This document shows, in pieces, positions 12,771-20,475 of a stretch of 23,507 nt of DNA. Source of the DNA: CAYSCW01 sp964449165 (GTDB taxonomy: Bacteria > Acidobacteriota > Aminicenantia > Aminicenantales > Aminicenantaceae); NCBI GenBank assembly GCA_964449165.1, contig CAYVAT010000042.1:1-23507 (forward strand), read 5' to 3'. The first letter of the stretch is position 1. Each line of letters opens with the position of its first letter. The translations under genes and the position numbers were made by a program. Below the pieces are notes generated by a model. It ran no database searches. It saw only the letters and a program-made list of their open reading frames with translations, and had not been told where the DNA came from.

Positions 12771-14594
12771 ATGAGGTATAAGAAAATACTGATTGTTGAT
12801 TTTGATGCCACCTCACTGGACACTCTGTCAGAATTCCTGAAAGAAGAGGGATTTCAGGTCATTAAAGCCAAGGATGGACAATCCGGCTTGGAAAAATTCG
12901 AATCGGAGCGTCCTGATCTTCTCATCCTGGAACCCATGATTCCAAAAATTCATGGATTTGACCTGTGCAAAAATATAGCCAATGACTCCGGTAAAGAAAC
13001 TCCGATTATTTTTACCACTGAATTCTATGGCGAAGAACAATGCAAAAAAGAGGCATCACGGCCTTCCACGCTAACAGCATTCTTCAGAAAGCCTTACAGA
13101 AAAGAGGAGATTCTCTCTTCTGTCCTCGATCTGCTTAAACAAAGAGAAAAAAAGAATTTCTCTCCTTTAAAGACAAAACAGCCTGAAAAACAAATGAAGC
13201 CAGCTGATAGTATTCAAAATGATCTCTCTGAACAAGATCTTACTCAAAATTCAGGGCTCTCCAGGGAGAAAAAGAAATCCGCAATCCCTGATGAGATAAA
13301 TAAGATGCTCCAAGACACGCTCTCTGAATTCGGATTGAATGCAGGGGAAGTAAAGACAGCCATTCCTGAGAAAGCAGAAAGAAAAGAAATCAAGAAGAAA
13401 ACACAGACAGAAGAAGAGCCGGTGGTCTCTGAACCAAAAAAGATGGAACTGATAGAAACAGAAGAAAATAAAAATGAAGAAGAAATCGAAAAAGAAGAAG
13501 TCTTCAAAGCAGAAGAAAAAACGGAAAATAGAGAAGAAATGGAAATAGAAGAAGCACAAGCAGCAGAAGAGGCTAAAAAAGAAGCGGTGTTAGATGAGGA
13601 TGAGCTATTCAGGCGTTCAAAAGCCGTCCTCTTTACGGAATTCCACGAAGAGCCAAAAAAACTATCTTTCCCCTTAAAGCTCTTCCTTGAAAATTTGCTT
13701 TCATCCCTTAAAAAAATTCACATAAAGATACCTGCACCTCGAATTGTCCTTCCTCTAGCCTTTGCCACCCTGACTGCAGGAACCGTTGCTTTCTTCCTGC
13801 TGCAGCCCAAAAAAATGGAAATCCCTCCTAAGGAAAAGGCTACTTTGAATGTTCCCGGTTCCCAACAGGATTCAAGCCAGCTGCATTCAGCAGAACTCCC
13901 TTCCTCAATCCTGGCTTCAGAAAAGAAAAGGCAAGAAGATTCTGCTCCAGAAGCAGCCAAAAAAAATACAGTCGATAAACAGATGCCAGAAAAGACCGCA
14001 AGGGCAGATACAAAAATCCAGCCTCCCGCCCAAACAGAGGAGAAACCTTCTGCTGAGCCTGAGACCGTACCTGCCCAGAAAAAAGAATCCTCACCCCCTC
14101 CGGTGGAAGCTGAACCACTGATCTCTGAGTCCATGGATATTCTTAAAATCAAAGAAAATCCCCAAGTGCAGCAGCAATCCGCCGCAGTTCAAACCAAAGA
14201 GACAAACTTGCCGTTGGCTGTCCCTCTCCAGATGGAAAAACTGGAAGAGGATCAAGAAAAGCCTGCTGACACAATGGAAAAAACAATAAAGACAGGCGAC
14301 CTTGTAGCCCTCGACGTGGTGGATACGCCTCCAATCCTGATCAGGCGGGTCCAGCCCAAATACCCTCCAGTCGCTCTTAGTCAAGCGATCGAGTGTCAAG
14401 TCCTGGTGAACGCTCTTATTTCTGAAACCGGCGAAGTCATAAAAACCATGATCATCAGAGGTGAAAAAGAGAGCTACGGCTTTAACCAGGCCAGTGAAGA
14501 AGCTGTCAAGCAATGGAGATTCAGACCGGCCATAAAAGACAGCATCAAGGTCAAAGTCTGGAAACCTATCTTGATCACATTCAAGAAAAAATAA
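12771..14594 (+). CDS. Receiver (REC)-TonB fusion protein with Glu at the phospho-site
   Basis: This is a 607-residue protein. Residues 4-120 form a response-regulator receiver: ILIVDFDA with acidic D10/D12, LLILEPMIPKIHG with E54 where the phospho-accepting Asp normally sits, IIFTTEF with T82/T83, and FFRKP with K107. Residues 125-320 are a Glu/Lys-rich, probably coiled or disordered linker. Residues 325-345 are one transmembrane helix. A Pro/Lys/Glu-rich periplasmic spacer follows, and residues 519-607 are a TonB C-terminal domain (RRVQPKYPPVA...GEVIKTMI...AVKQWRFRPA). The receiver would be cytoplasmic and the TonB domain periplasmic. Glu at the acceptor suggests a phosphorylation-independent, possibly constitutively 'on' receiver. 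GAGGAGA lies about 10 bases before the ATG. The next gene follows 19 bases later and is probably cotranscribed. Confidence 0.88.
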   Translation: MRYKKILIVDFDATSLDTLSEFLKEEGFQVIKAKDGQSGLEKFESERPDLLILEPMIPKIHGFDLCKNIANDSGKETPIIFTTEFYGEEQCKKEASRPSTLTAFFRKPYRKEEILSSVLDLLKQREKKNFSPLKTKQPEKQMKPADSIQNDLSEQDLTQNSGLSREKKKSAIPDEINKMLQDTLSEFGLNAGEVKTAIPEKAERKEIKKKTQTEEEPVVSEPKKMELIETEENKNEEEIEKEEVFKAEEKTENREEMEIEEAQAAEEAKKEAVLDEDELFRRSKAVLFTEFHEEPKKLSFPLKLFLENLLSSLKKIHIKIPAPRIVLPLAFATLTAGTVAFFLLQPKKMEIPPKEKATLNVPGSQQDSSQLHSAELPSSILASEKKRQEDSAPEAAKKNTVDKQMPEKTARADTKIQPPAQTEEKPSAEPETVPAQKKESSPPPVEAEPLISESMDILKIKENPQVQQQSAAVQTKETNLPLAVPLQMEKLEEDQEKPADTMEKTIKTGDLVALDVVDTPPILIRRVQPKYPPVALSQAIECQVLVNALISETGEVIKTMIIRGEKESYGFNQASEEAVKQWRFRPAIKDSIKVKVWKPILITFKKK

Positions 14595-14613
14595 ATGTTT
14601 TGAGGTGGTTAAA

Positions 14614-14874
14614 ATGGCTTTAACAAAAGAACAAGAGGAACTTTACAGGAAAACAATGGAAGAGGCGAAAAAACAACTGGAACAAATCGATGGTGATATG
14701 GCCAAAGAGATTCAAAAAATAAGACAAAAGCTGGCAGAACTCCAAGAATCAAAAAAGTCATTCAGGCAGATCTATGAAGGAGCCGCTCAGCTGTTGGGAA
14801 TCGAGGTGGAACCGGAAGAGGAAGAAGAAAAAGAAGAGGAAATCTCCAACGGGCCACAAGTTTCCCCTGGTTAA
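14614..14874 (+). CDS. Small coiled-coil protein downstream of REC-TonB
   Basis: This is an 86-residue cytoplasmic protein. Residues 3-55 form a continuous charged helix with heptad-like spacing (EELYRKTMEEAKKQLEQIDG, KIRQKLAELQESKKSF), and the tail is very acidic (VEPEEEEEKEEE). No signal peptide or known domain is visible. ATG 14614 is chosen because TGAGGTGG lies 6-8 bases upstream; a GTG at 14605 would sit inside that site. The short spacing to the REC-TonB gene suggests one operon, and a coiled-coil partner for the long charged linker of REC-TonB is a reasonable guess. Confidence 0.65.
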   Translation: MALTKEQEELYRKTMEEAKKQLEQIDGDMAKEIQKIRQKLAELQESKKSFRQIYEGAAQLLGIEVEPEEEEEKEEEISNGPQVSPG

Positions 14875-14986
14875 AACCGACACTTCTCCCCTCCCTAACT
14901 CTTCCCAATAAAACTCTGCTATTCTTTTTTAAAACACAATCATCAGCACCTCTGGATTCAGTCTCTCTTATTCAGATAAATTTTAT

Positions 14987-15014
14987 TTGACTAAAATTAT
15001 CAATTTGGTAAAAT
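14987..15014 (+). promoter_or_regulatory. Candidate promoter of the 15109 membrane-protein gene
   Basis: TTGACT (14987-14992), a 16-base spacer and TAAAAT (15009-15014) lie about 95 bases before the start. If real, the membrane protein is transcribed separately from REC-TonB. Confidence 0.4.
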
Positions 15015-15108
15015 TTGGATTCATCGCTGAGAACCATACATTCTTGGTATAAATCACACATCGCCCATGATGCCGTCATTACTTGAAATGGACATATAAG
15101 GACACGAA

Positions 15109-15984
15109 GTGAAGAAAAAAGCCATAAAAAAGATTGGATTTTGGGTTTTAGCCTTCTTGATCACTGTTTCTTCTGCTGTCTACCAGCGCATTACTGGTCC
15201 TAGCTACGCTCTAAAAGGAACAGCTGTCATCAAAGATATCCAGATAAAATTCAGGCTGCCCAGGAGCGCGGATACAGGAAAAGATCATGAATTCGAGCTA
15301 AGAGTTCCTGATCCGCAGATCGGCGGATATATCATCTACAAAAGATACAAAACAGCAGATGAATGGACGAGAATACCATTGATCCGCAAAGAGGATATTC
15401 TCGGCGGGCGCCTACCCCAACAGCCACCGGCAGGGAAACTGGAGTACAAAGTGGTGCTCGAATCCGATGATGGACCCTTGTCTTTATCTGGAGCACATCC
15501 CATAATCATCCGCTTCAAGGGAGTCGTCCCGACCGCAGTGCTCATCCCCCATATCATCATCATGTTCCTGGCTATGCTGTTCTCCACAAGAGCAGGCTTA
15601 GAATCTCTTGACCGTAAGAGCAACCCCAGAAAATATGCATTGTGGGCTGCAGGATTGCTGTTTGTGGGAGGGATGATTTTCGGTCCTTTGGTCCAGAAAT
15701 TTGCTTTTGGCACTTTCTGGACAGGATTTCCTCTCGGTTATGATTTGACTGACAATAAAACGATCATTGCTATGATAGGCTGGATTGCGGCCGTCATCGC
15801 AGGCCGTCGAGGAAAGCCCGCCAGGGGCTGGGTTCTGGGAGCGGCCATCATAATGCTTGTGATTTTTCTTATCCCTCACAGCCTGCTCGGCTCTGAGTTG
15901 GATTATTCCCAGATCAATGCCTCGCTTTCATCTTCAAGCGCTCTAAGAATGACTCTCAAAGAGCATCCTTCCTTCTCTATTTGA
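15109..15984 (+). CDS. Multi-pass membrane protein with extracytoplasmic domain, unknown
   Basis: This is a 291-residue protein. One hydrophobic segment lies at residues 9-25. A soluble, beta-rich domain spans about 30-135, with LKGTAVIKDIQIKFRLPRSA and KLEYKVVLESDDGPLSL suggesting an immunoglobulin-like sandwich. Four more membrane helices follow at about 140-158, 175-195, 213-231 and 240-261. The start is a GTG at 15109 with AAGGA 8 bases upstream. Its last codons overlap the last codons of the convergent tandem-TonB gene by 8 bases. I recognise no family; similar architecture occurs in uncharacterised proteins of Acidobacteriota/Bacteroidota-type genomes. Confidence 0.7.
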   Translation: MKKKAIKKIGFWVLAFLITVSSAVYQRITGPSYALKGTAVIKDIQIKFRLPRSADTGKDHEFELRVPDPQIGGYIIYKRYKTADEWTRIPLIRKEDILGGRLPQQPPAGKLEYKVVLESDDGPLSLSGAHPIIIRFKGVVPTAVLIPHIIIMFLAMLFSTRAGLESLDRKSNPRKYALWAAGLLFVGGMIFGPLVQKFAFGTFWTGFPLGYDLTDNKTIIAMIGWIAAVIAGRRGKPARGWVLGAAIIMLVIFLIPHSLLGSELDYSQINASLSSSSALRMTLKEHPSFSI

Positions 15985-17182
15985 GCCTAAAAGCAACAGT
16001 CACGTTAAACACTACGGGAGTAGGCTTCCCCTCGATGAGAAGAGGTTCATATTTCCACTTTTTCACCGCATCTATAGCAGGTTGGTTGAGCAATCCACTC
16101 TCACTCTTCATGACCAGGGTTTGCTCCACAAAACCCTCCTCGTTGACTCTGACCCTCAGAACTACAACCCCTTGAACCAGGGCCTTTCTTGCCTCTTCTG
16201 GATAAACAGGATCCACTTTCTTGAGACGCTGAGGTGGCTTTATGTCTTTATCCTCTCCTGCCACAACCGCTCCCTTGTCGAATTCCTCGGTTAGTCTCTC
16301 TTTGAGTTTAAATCGGACCGTGACTGTAAAGATGAGACCTTTGGGTTCTCCATTAATATAAAAAGGCTCGTATTCCCACTTCCGCACTGCATCCATGGCT
16401 GCTTGATCAAGTAAGGGATCCTTGCTTCTTAAAACTCGAACATCGCTGACACTTCCTTCTTTATCGGTCGTTGCTTCTAGTATGACCACACCTTCAATCC
16501 GTTCTCTGCGGGCTTGTGCAGGATATTCAGGATCCACTTTTTTTATGAGACGAGGGGGCTTGATCTCTCCAACAGCGCGCACGGCCTCCTTGCTCATATC
16601 TGCTGGCTCCTCCCTGGTTACTCCGCCCAGCACACCTCCTACTACTCCAAAAACTCTCTCAGGAATATGAAAAGATAGAAAATAAGGATTTCCCTGCATA
16701 TCTTCAAAGCCAAAAACAGCGATATTTCTCCTGGGAAGGATTATTTCTGTATCCAGTAAGTTGCTTTTCCCTTTGTCGCTCTGCTCAAACACTTCAACCT
16801 TGAATTGACGCTTGCGCTCCCTGGTGGGAGGTGTGATCATAACAAGATATTCTTTGCTGTCGAGGCGGAAGATATGAAAAATTTTTTCTGAACTTTCCGA
16901 ATCCCAGCTCAGGTCTGCCTCTGTTATCAGTCTCACATCTTTAAGGTTAAACACTTTTTTGATCTGTTCCTGTTCTTCAGCCAGCAAGTATTTTGACTCG
17001 ATACTGGCTGTCACTGTGGGCTTTAAGTAGGATGATGTTACTGCGCGGGGAGATTCAGCTTTCTCTTCTCTGATGCCTTCAAAGAATCTTAGCTTCAGAT
17101 CTTGAGTGACAGATGCATGAAGGAAGATAAAAGAAAATCCCAACAAAAAAAACAAGAAAAAAATCATTTTTTTCTTACTCAT
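15977..17182 (-). CDS. Exported protein with two tandem TonB C-terminal domains
   Basis: This is a 401-residue protein. Residues 5-23 are a signal peptide or single membrane anchor. Residues 30-200 form an unrecognised beta-rich region. Residues 207-294 and 313-401 are two TonB C-terminal domains sharing the family pattern: IKPPRLIKKVDPEYPAQAR, VDPVYPEEARKALVQGVVVL, and the closing A-(M/I)-D-A-V-(R/K)-K-W-(E/K)-Y-E-P. TonB C-terminal domains contact TonB-box peptides of outer-membrane receptors, but stand-alone duplicated forms in this lineage are not proven transducers and the usual Pro-rich spacer is lacking. AAAGGAG lies about 9 bases before the ATG. It is the third gene of an ECF sigma / anti-sigma operon, 40 bases after the anti-sigma gene. 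Confidence 0.85.
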   Translation of the reverse strand: MSKKKMIFFLFFLLGFSFIFLHASVTQDLKLRFFEGIREEKAESPRAVTSSYLKPTVTASIESKYLLAEEQEQIKKVFNLKDVRLITEADLSWDSESSEKIFHIFRLDSKEYLVMITPPTRERKRQFKVEVFEQSDKGKSNLLDTEIILPRRNIAVFGFEDMQGNPYFLSFHIPERVFGVVGGVLGGVTREEPADMSKEAVRAVGEIKPPRLIKKVDPEYPAQARRERIEGVVILEATTDKEGSVSDVRVLRSKDPLLDQAAMDAVRKWEYEPFYINGEPKGLIFTVTVRFKLKERLTEEFDKGAVVAGEDKDIKPPQRLKKVDPVYPEEARKALVQGVVVLRVRVNEEGFVEQTLVMKSESGLLNQPAIDAVKKWKYEPLLIEGKPTPVVFNVTVAFRLK

Positions 17183-17222
17183 AACATTTCTCCTTTAGCC
17201 TGGATTTCATGAATAATGCAGG

Positions 17223-17699
17223 CTAGATGTTTTTTTCGGCCCATACGATGACCATTTCTGTTCCCTTGGGCCAGTACACAAAGGCATTCGCCGGCTTATT
17301 CTCAACCCTTATGTAGTTGATCTGAAACCTTTCCACCAGATCTTCATCACCTGGAACCCCTGCCGTAGTAAGGATGGTATAAAGCCAGACGCCTAAAACA
17401 ACTACGGCAATCAAAGAAGCTATTCCAACAATCCACGCCCACCGCATTCGAGGCCGGGGCAGATGAACAATCCGTCTTTTGCCTCTTTTCTCGTGCAACC
17501 TTGCTTTTATTGCAGGCCACAGGCGTTCAGTGCTTCCCACCTCGCCTTCCTGAATCAGGAAAGGCTTAGCTTCCTCGACACTTGCCAGTCGTGCCTGACA
17601 TACCGGGCATTTCTGGATATGGTGACGGATAAGAAAATCCTGCCAAACCTTCGATTGGAAGACCTTAATCGCAAAATCAATTACCTTGCATCGAAACAT
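17223..17699 (-). CDS. Zinc-finger anti-sigma factor
   Basis: This is a 158-residue protein. The N-terminal cytoplasmic part carries H27-IQK-C31-PV-C34, the HxxxCxxC zinc-associated anti-sigma motif. One membrane helix spans about 84-108 (MRWAWIVGIASLIAVVVLGV). A short extracytoplasmic tail contains INYIRVENKPANAFVYWPKG and ends VIVWAEK. It should hold the sigma factor encoded just upstream at the membrane and release it on an envelope signal. The start at 17699 overlaps the end of the sigma gene by 23 bases with GGAGAAAG before it, the usual translational coupling. Confidence 0.85.
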   Translation of the reverse strand: MFRCKVIDFAIKVFQSKVWQDFLIRHHIQKCPVCQARLASVEEAKPFLIQEGEVGSTERLWPAIKARLHEKRGKRRIVHLPRPRMRWAWIVGIASLIAVVVLGVWLYTILTTAGVPGDEDLVERFQINYIRVENKPANAFVYWPKGTEMVIVWAEKNI

Positions 17700-18255
17700 T
17701 CTCTTTCTCCAGGATGGCCTTGATTTTTTTGCGGGCTTTGAAAAGATGAACTCTTGCCGTGCGCGCAGAGCACTGCAGCATATCCCCGATCTCTCGGCTT
17801 GTGTAGCCCTCCACAGCCCAGAGGAAAAGGACAGCCTTTTCCCTGGGACTGAGTTCTTTTAACACTCCCTGGGTGATCGGCTGATGCGCTGATCGTAAGG
17901 AAGTTCTTGCCTCATCGATTAAAGAAGATTCTCTTTTCATTTTCATGAAGAATCTGTAGAAACGTTTCCTCTTCCTCAATTTATCCAGACACAAATTGTA
18001 GATGATGGTATAGAGCCAGCTCCGAAAACTTCTTTGGAGATCAAACCTTTGAAGGTTGCTGTAGGCATGAAGAAACGCATCCTGACAGGCATCCTCAGCA
18101 TCTTCTCTGTTACCAAGAATATTGATGGCCAGGGCCATCGCTTTTCCTTTGTATTTATCCACGATTTTGTGAAATTCCTCCACATCTCCTCGAAGACAGC
18201 TCCTCACAAGCTGTTTATCGCTCATGACCTCTGAATTTCTATTTCTATTACGCAT
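17677..18255 (-). CDS. ECF-type RNA polymerase sigma factor
   Basis: This 192-residue protein has only regions 2 and 4. Region 2 spans about 25-85, including GNREDAEDACQDAFLHAYSN for core binding and FRSWLYTIIYNLCLDKLRKR for -10 recognition. Region 4 spans about 130-185 (LSPREKAVLFLWAVEGYTSR, EIGDMLQCSARTARVHLFKA), the helix-turn-helix for the -35 element. ATG 18255 follows a GTG at 18258; an ATG at 18225 (MSDKQLVRSC) with AGAGG close by is an alternative start that fits the family length better. It heads an operon with the anti-sigma and tandem-TonB genes; the family often autoregulates its own promoter. Confidence 0.92.
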   Translation of the reverse strand: MRNRNRNSEVMSDKQLVRSCLRGDVEEFHKIVDKYKGKAMALAINILGNREDAEDACQDAFLHAYSNLQRFDLQRSFRSWLYTIIYNLCLDKLRKRKRFYRFFMKMKRESSLIDEARTSLRSAHQPITQGVLKELSPREKAVLFLWAVEGYTSREIGDMLQCSARTARVHLFKARKKIKAILEKENVSMQGN

Positions 18256-18528
18256 CACTCGGAAAAAGTGTTTATAAACGGTCTCAAAAAAAATAATAAC
18301 ACAACAAAGGAATGGCGGACAGACTTCCTGGGAAATCGGGGAAGATCCTTGATTAAAGAATTAATGTACGTGATTCTGCGCGAAAGGTCAGGATGGGGGT
18401 CGCTGGCTGTCGAGGCGCCAAGGTTTGGAAAAGGAAAAGGAAGCGGGGCTAAGGAGGATTCCTCTCCAGCCAGCGTTCATATTATATCATAATTAACTTT
18501 TTCAAAAAAAGTCAAAAGAAAAATCTCT
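18256..18528. repeat. Intergenic region with long-range inverted repeat
   Basis: CGCTGGCTG (18401-18409) pairs perfectly with CAGCCAGCG (18467-18475) across 57 bases, with a further small AGG/CCT dyad inside. The promoter of the sigma operon must lie here on the minus strand, but I could not place it. A plus-strand frame at 18268-18492 looks non-coding. The GC-rich stem in AT-rich surroundings could be a structured RNA leader or terminator. Confidence 0.35.
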
Positions 18529-19005
18529 TCAGCTGTTCAGGTTCCATATAAAAAAATTCAAGACTGCAGCAAAGCTCACCCACAATATATAAGGAATAAG
18601 CAGGATAGCTGCTGCTTGCGCCACCCTGAAAGAGAAAAGAATGGTTAAGAGGATGGCTATCCAGAGAATGATGATTTCTATGAAGGCCGCGAACGGATTT
18701 TGTAGGCCAAAGAAAATAATGGACCAGCATACATTCAGCACCAGCTGGAGGATGAAGAAATAAAGAGCTATTTTCGCGCCTTGCTGCCTCGGCAGTTCAC
18801 TCCATATAAAATAAAGAGAGAGGCCCATGAGGACAAAGAGTGTGATCCATACAGGAGAAAAAACAGCGTCGGGTGGGGTGAAAGAAGGCTTCTCCAAGGA
18901 GACATACCAGATAGGAATAGCCGGGGTAGTGAAGAAAGAACCTATAAGCCCTGCAAGCTGGCAAATAATCAAACTTACGACAAGCTTAAAAATATTTCGC
19001 TTCAT
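18529..19005 (-). CDS. tspO: TspO/MBR family membrane protein
   Basis: This 158-residue protein has the five membrane helices of the TspO/peripheral benzodiazepine receptor family. PIWYVSLEKPSFTPPDAVFS followed by PVW, and NVCWSIIFFGLQNPFAAF, are the two signature stretches. Family members bind porphyrins and related ligands and affect tetrapyrrole or stress responses; the role here is not shown by the neighbours. ATG 19005 is chosen because AAGGGAGA lies about 8 bases upstream and a promoter at 19051-19078 would put the transcript start below the alternative upstream ATG at 19050. Confidence 0.9.
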   Translation of the reverse strand: MKRNIFKLVVSLIICQLAGLIGSFFTTPAIPIWYVSLEKPSFTPPDAVFSPVWITLFVLMGLSLYFIWSELPRQQGAKIALYFFILQLVLNVCWSIIFFGLQNPFAAFIEIIILWIAILLTILFSFRVAQAAAILLIPYILWVSFAAVLNFFIWNLNS

Positions 19006-19050
19006 CTTGTTGTCTCCCTTAAAAGAGAGGTAGTCTCCCATATTCTTCAT

Positions 19051-19078
19051 ATATTATTCAACCTGGAGGAAAAGGCAA
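19051..19078 (-). promoter_or_regulatory. Promoter of the TspO gene
   Basis: On the minus strand TTGCCT (19078-19073) and TAATAT (19056-19051) are separated by 16 bases. The implied start near 19044 supports translation from 19005. Confidence 0.45.
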
Positions 19079-19148
19079 GAATCATTTTTCTGGAGATTAC
19101 TATGCCCTCTTTTAGGATGGTTCCTGTCAGGGAATATCTCCCGTTTTT

Positions 19149-20174
19149 CTAGCGGAGAAAGAATCCATCGACTAGAGGATCATCGGGATCGAACAGGAAC
19201 TGATGTTTTCCGGTGATATAAGCGGAGCCCTCAACCTCGGGGATCACAGCATCATATTCGCCGAAACGCGTTTTCTGGACGATGCGGCCTTTAAAGCGAG
19301 TCCCGATTATACTCTCTATCACCATTTCCTGGTTGAGTGCGATTTTGCCTCGGGCAAACTCGATGGCCAGACGTCCGCTTACTCCCGTTCCAGTGGGGCT
19401 CCTGTCTACCTCTCCTTCGGCAAAGATACAAACGTTGTGGCTATCTATCCCTTCACCCTGAGGAGAACCGACAAAAATCGTACCGTAAAGAAAACTGAGA
19501 TCTTTATCCCCAGGATGAAGGATCGGCCGTGTGTCTGCGATGGCTCTTTTTATAGCCATCCCTCTATCGACAAGAAGGCGTAAGTTTTCAGAAGACAGGC
19601 TCACCCCCACCTCTTCTGCCTGAACATAGGCATAGAACGCTCCTCCGAAGGCAAGGTCGTACCTCACTTTTCCCAAGTCAGGCACATCAACAATCTCATC
19701 CAGGGCCAGGACAAAAGAAGGGACATTACGGAAGGCCACACTCTTCACCCTCTCACCTTCAACCTTGGCGAAAGCCGTGACCAAGCCAGCCGGCGAATCC
19801 ATTCTAACCTCTGTGAAGGGAGTTTTAACAGGAATCTCTCCAGTTTCCACCGCCACAGTCGCCAGGGCGATAACTCCATGGCCGCACATGGTGCTCAGGC
19901 CTTGGTTATGGAGGAATAAAACCCCCAAGTCGGCTTCAGGGGTGACCGGTTCCGTTATGACCGCTCCATACATATCAGCATGTCCCCGGGGTTCCCAGAT
20001 CAGGCCTTTCCTGAAATGATCCATATTCTGGAGAAAATAGCGCCTCTTCTCCAGGATTGAGCCTCCGGGTATCCTGGGCAGCCCTCCGGTTATGATTCTC
20101 AAGGGCTCTCCAGCTGTATGGGCATCGACAGTGGTAATAGCCTGCCAATCTGAGGGTGGTCTCCAGTCTTCCAT
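19149..20174 (-). CDS. Proline racemase family enzyme, probably trans-3-hydroxy-L-proline dehydratase
   Basis: This 341-residue protein has the family's two-half fold. The first active-site motif is MCGHG with C97. The second, normally S-P-C-G-T-G in racemases and epimerases, is SPTGTG here with T261 in place of the second Cys. A Cys/Thr pair is the mark of trans-3-hydroxy-L-proline dehydratase (as in human L3HYPDH), which forms delta1-pyrroline-2-carboxylate. VDAHTAGEPLR near the N-terminus and DSHNVCIFAEGEVDRS are also conserved. ATG 20174 is preferred over ATG 20189 because GGAGG, which follows the upper ATG, is 8 bases before the lower one. No pyrroline-carboxylate reductase is nearby. 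Confidence 0.88.
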   Translation of the reverse strand: MEDWRPPSDWQAITTVDAHTAGEPLRIITGGLPRIPGGSILEKRRYFLQNMDHFRKGLIWEPRGHADMYGAVITEPVTPEADLGVLFLHNQGLSTMCGHGVIALATVAVETGEIPVKTPFTEVRMDSPAGLVTAFAKVEGERVKSVAFRNVPSFVLALDEIVDVPDLGKVRYDLAFGGAFYAYVQAEEVGVSLSSENLRLLVDRGMAIKRAIADTRPILHPGDKDLSFLYGTIFVGSPQGEGIDSHNVCIFAEGEVDRSPTGTGVSGRLAIEFARGKIALNQEMVIESIIGTRFKGRIVQKTRFGEYDAVIPEVEGSAYITGKHQFLFDPDDPLVDGFFLR

Positions 20175-20271
20175 CACTTTTTCCTCCATTACAAAAATTT
20201 ATAAAATAAAGGGTGGACAGTCTCCCTTCTTGAAAAGGACTATCCCCTTAATCCAAATAATTCAAACAGGT

Positions 20272-20300
20272 TTGTCATAGCGGATGTTTTATATTATCAT
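20272..20300 (+). promoter_or_regulatory. Promoter of the VanZ-like gene
   Basis: TTGTCA (20272-20277), 17 bases, then TATCAT (20295-20300). A transcript from near 20307 would carry a ~150-base leader containing all three arms of the repeat described below. Confidence 0.45.
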
Positions 20301-20343
20301 CTTATGCCAAGGAAAAAAATAAATCTATACAGTGAACATTCCT

Positions 20344-20377
20344 AAAAGCGCAAGGATGGATAGGAACCGGCGCTTTT
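20344..20377 (+). repeat. Arm 1 of hairpin-repeat family, with its own flanking stem
   Basis: GGATGGATAGGAACCGGCGC at 20354-20373 is the forward arm. It is also enclosed by AAAAGCGC (20344-20351) and GCGCTTTT (20370-20377), a perfect 8-bp stem whose right side overlaps the arm and ends in T4. It is 20/20 pairable (two G-U) with the inverted arm at 20399-20418. Confidence 0.7.
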
Positions 20378-20398
20378 GTTCAAGATTATCCCAGTTAG

Positions 20399-20475
20399 GC
20401 GTCGGTTCCTGTCCATCCGAAGCCCATAGTGGTGGGTGGAAGGGTCTTGGCGAGGATGGATAGAAACCGACGCTT
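20399..20475 (+). repeat. 77-bp hairpin repeat, copy A
   Basis: The inverted arm GCGTCGGTTCCTGTCCATCC (20399-20418) and the forward arm GGATGGATAGAAACCGACGC (20454-20473) are complementary except for one A-C mismatch and one G-U pair. Between them lies a 35-base centre with AGCCCATAGTGGTGG. The whole element matches 21884-21960 at 68 of 77 positions without gaps. It resembles REP/BIME-type palindromic elements. The probable start codon of the VanZ-like gene (20456) is inside the forward arm. Confidence 0.8.

Noticed and set aside
13244..13559. Long antisense frames opposite the REC-TonB linker
   Set aside because: They are shadows of the Lys/Glu-rich codons on the plus strand and yield implausible Phe/Ser-rich proteins.
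18268..18492. 74-codon plus-strand open frame
   Set aside because: No ribosome site, composition unlike proteins, and it spans the long inverted repeat.
20394..20473. Integron attC-like site (GTTAGGC beside an imperfect palindrome)
   Set aside because: The required partner RYYYAAC box at the other end is missing and no integrase is present.
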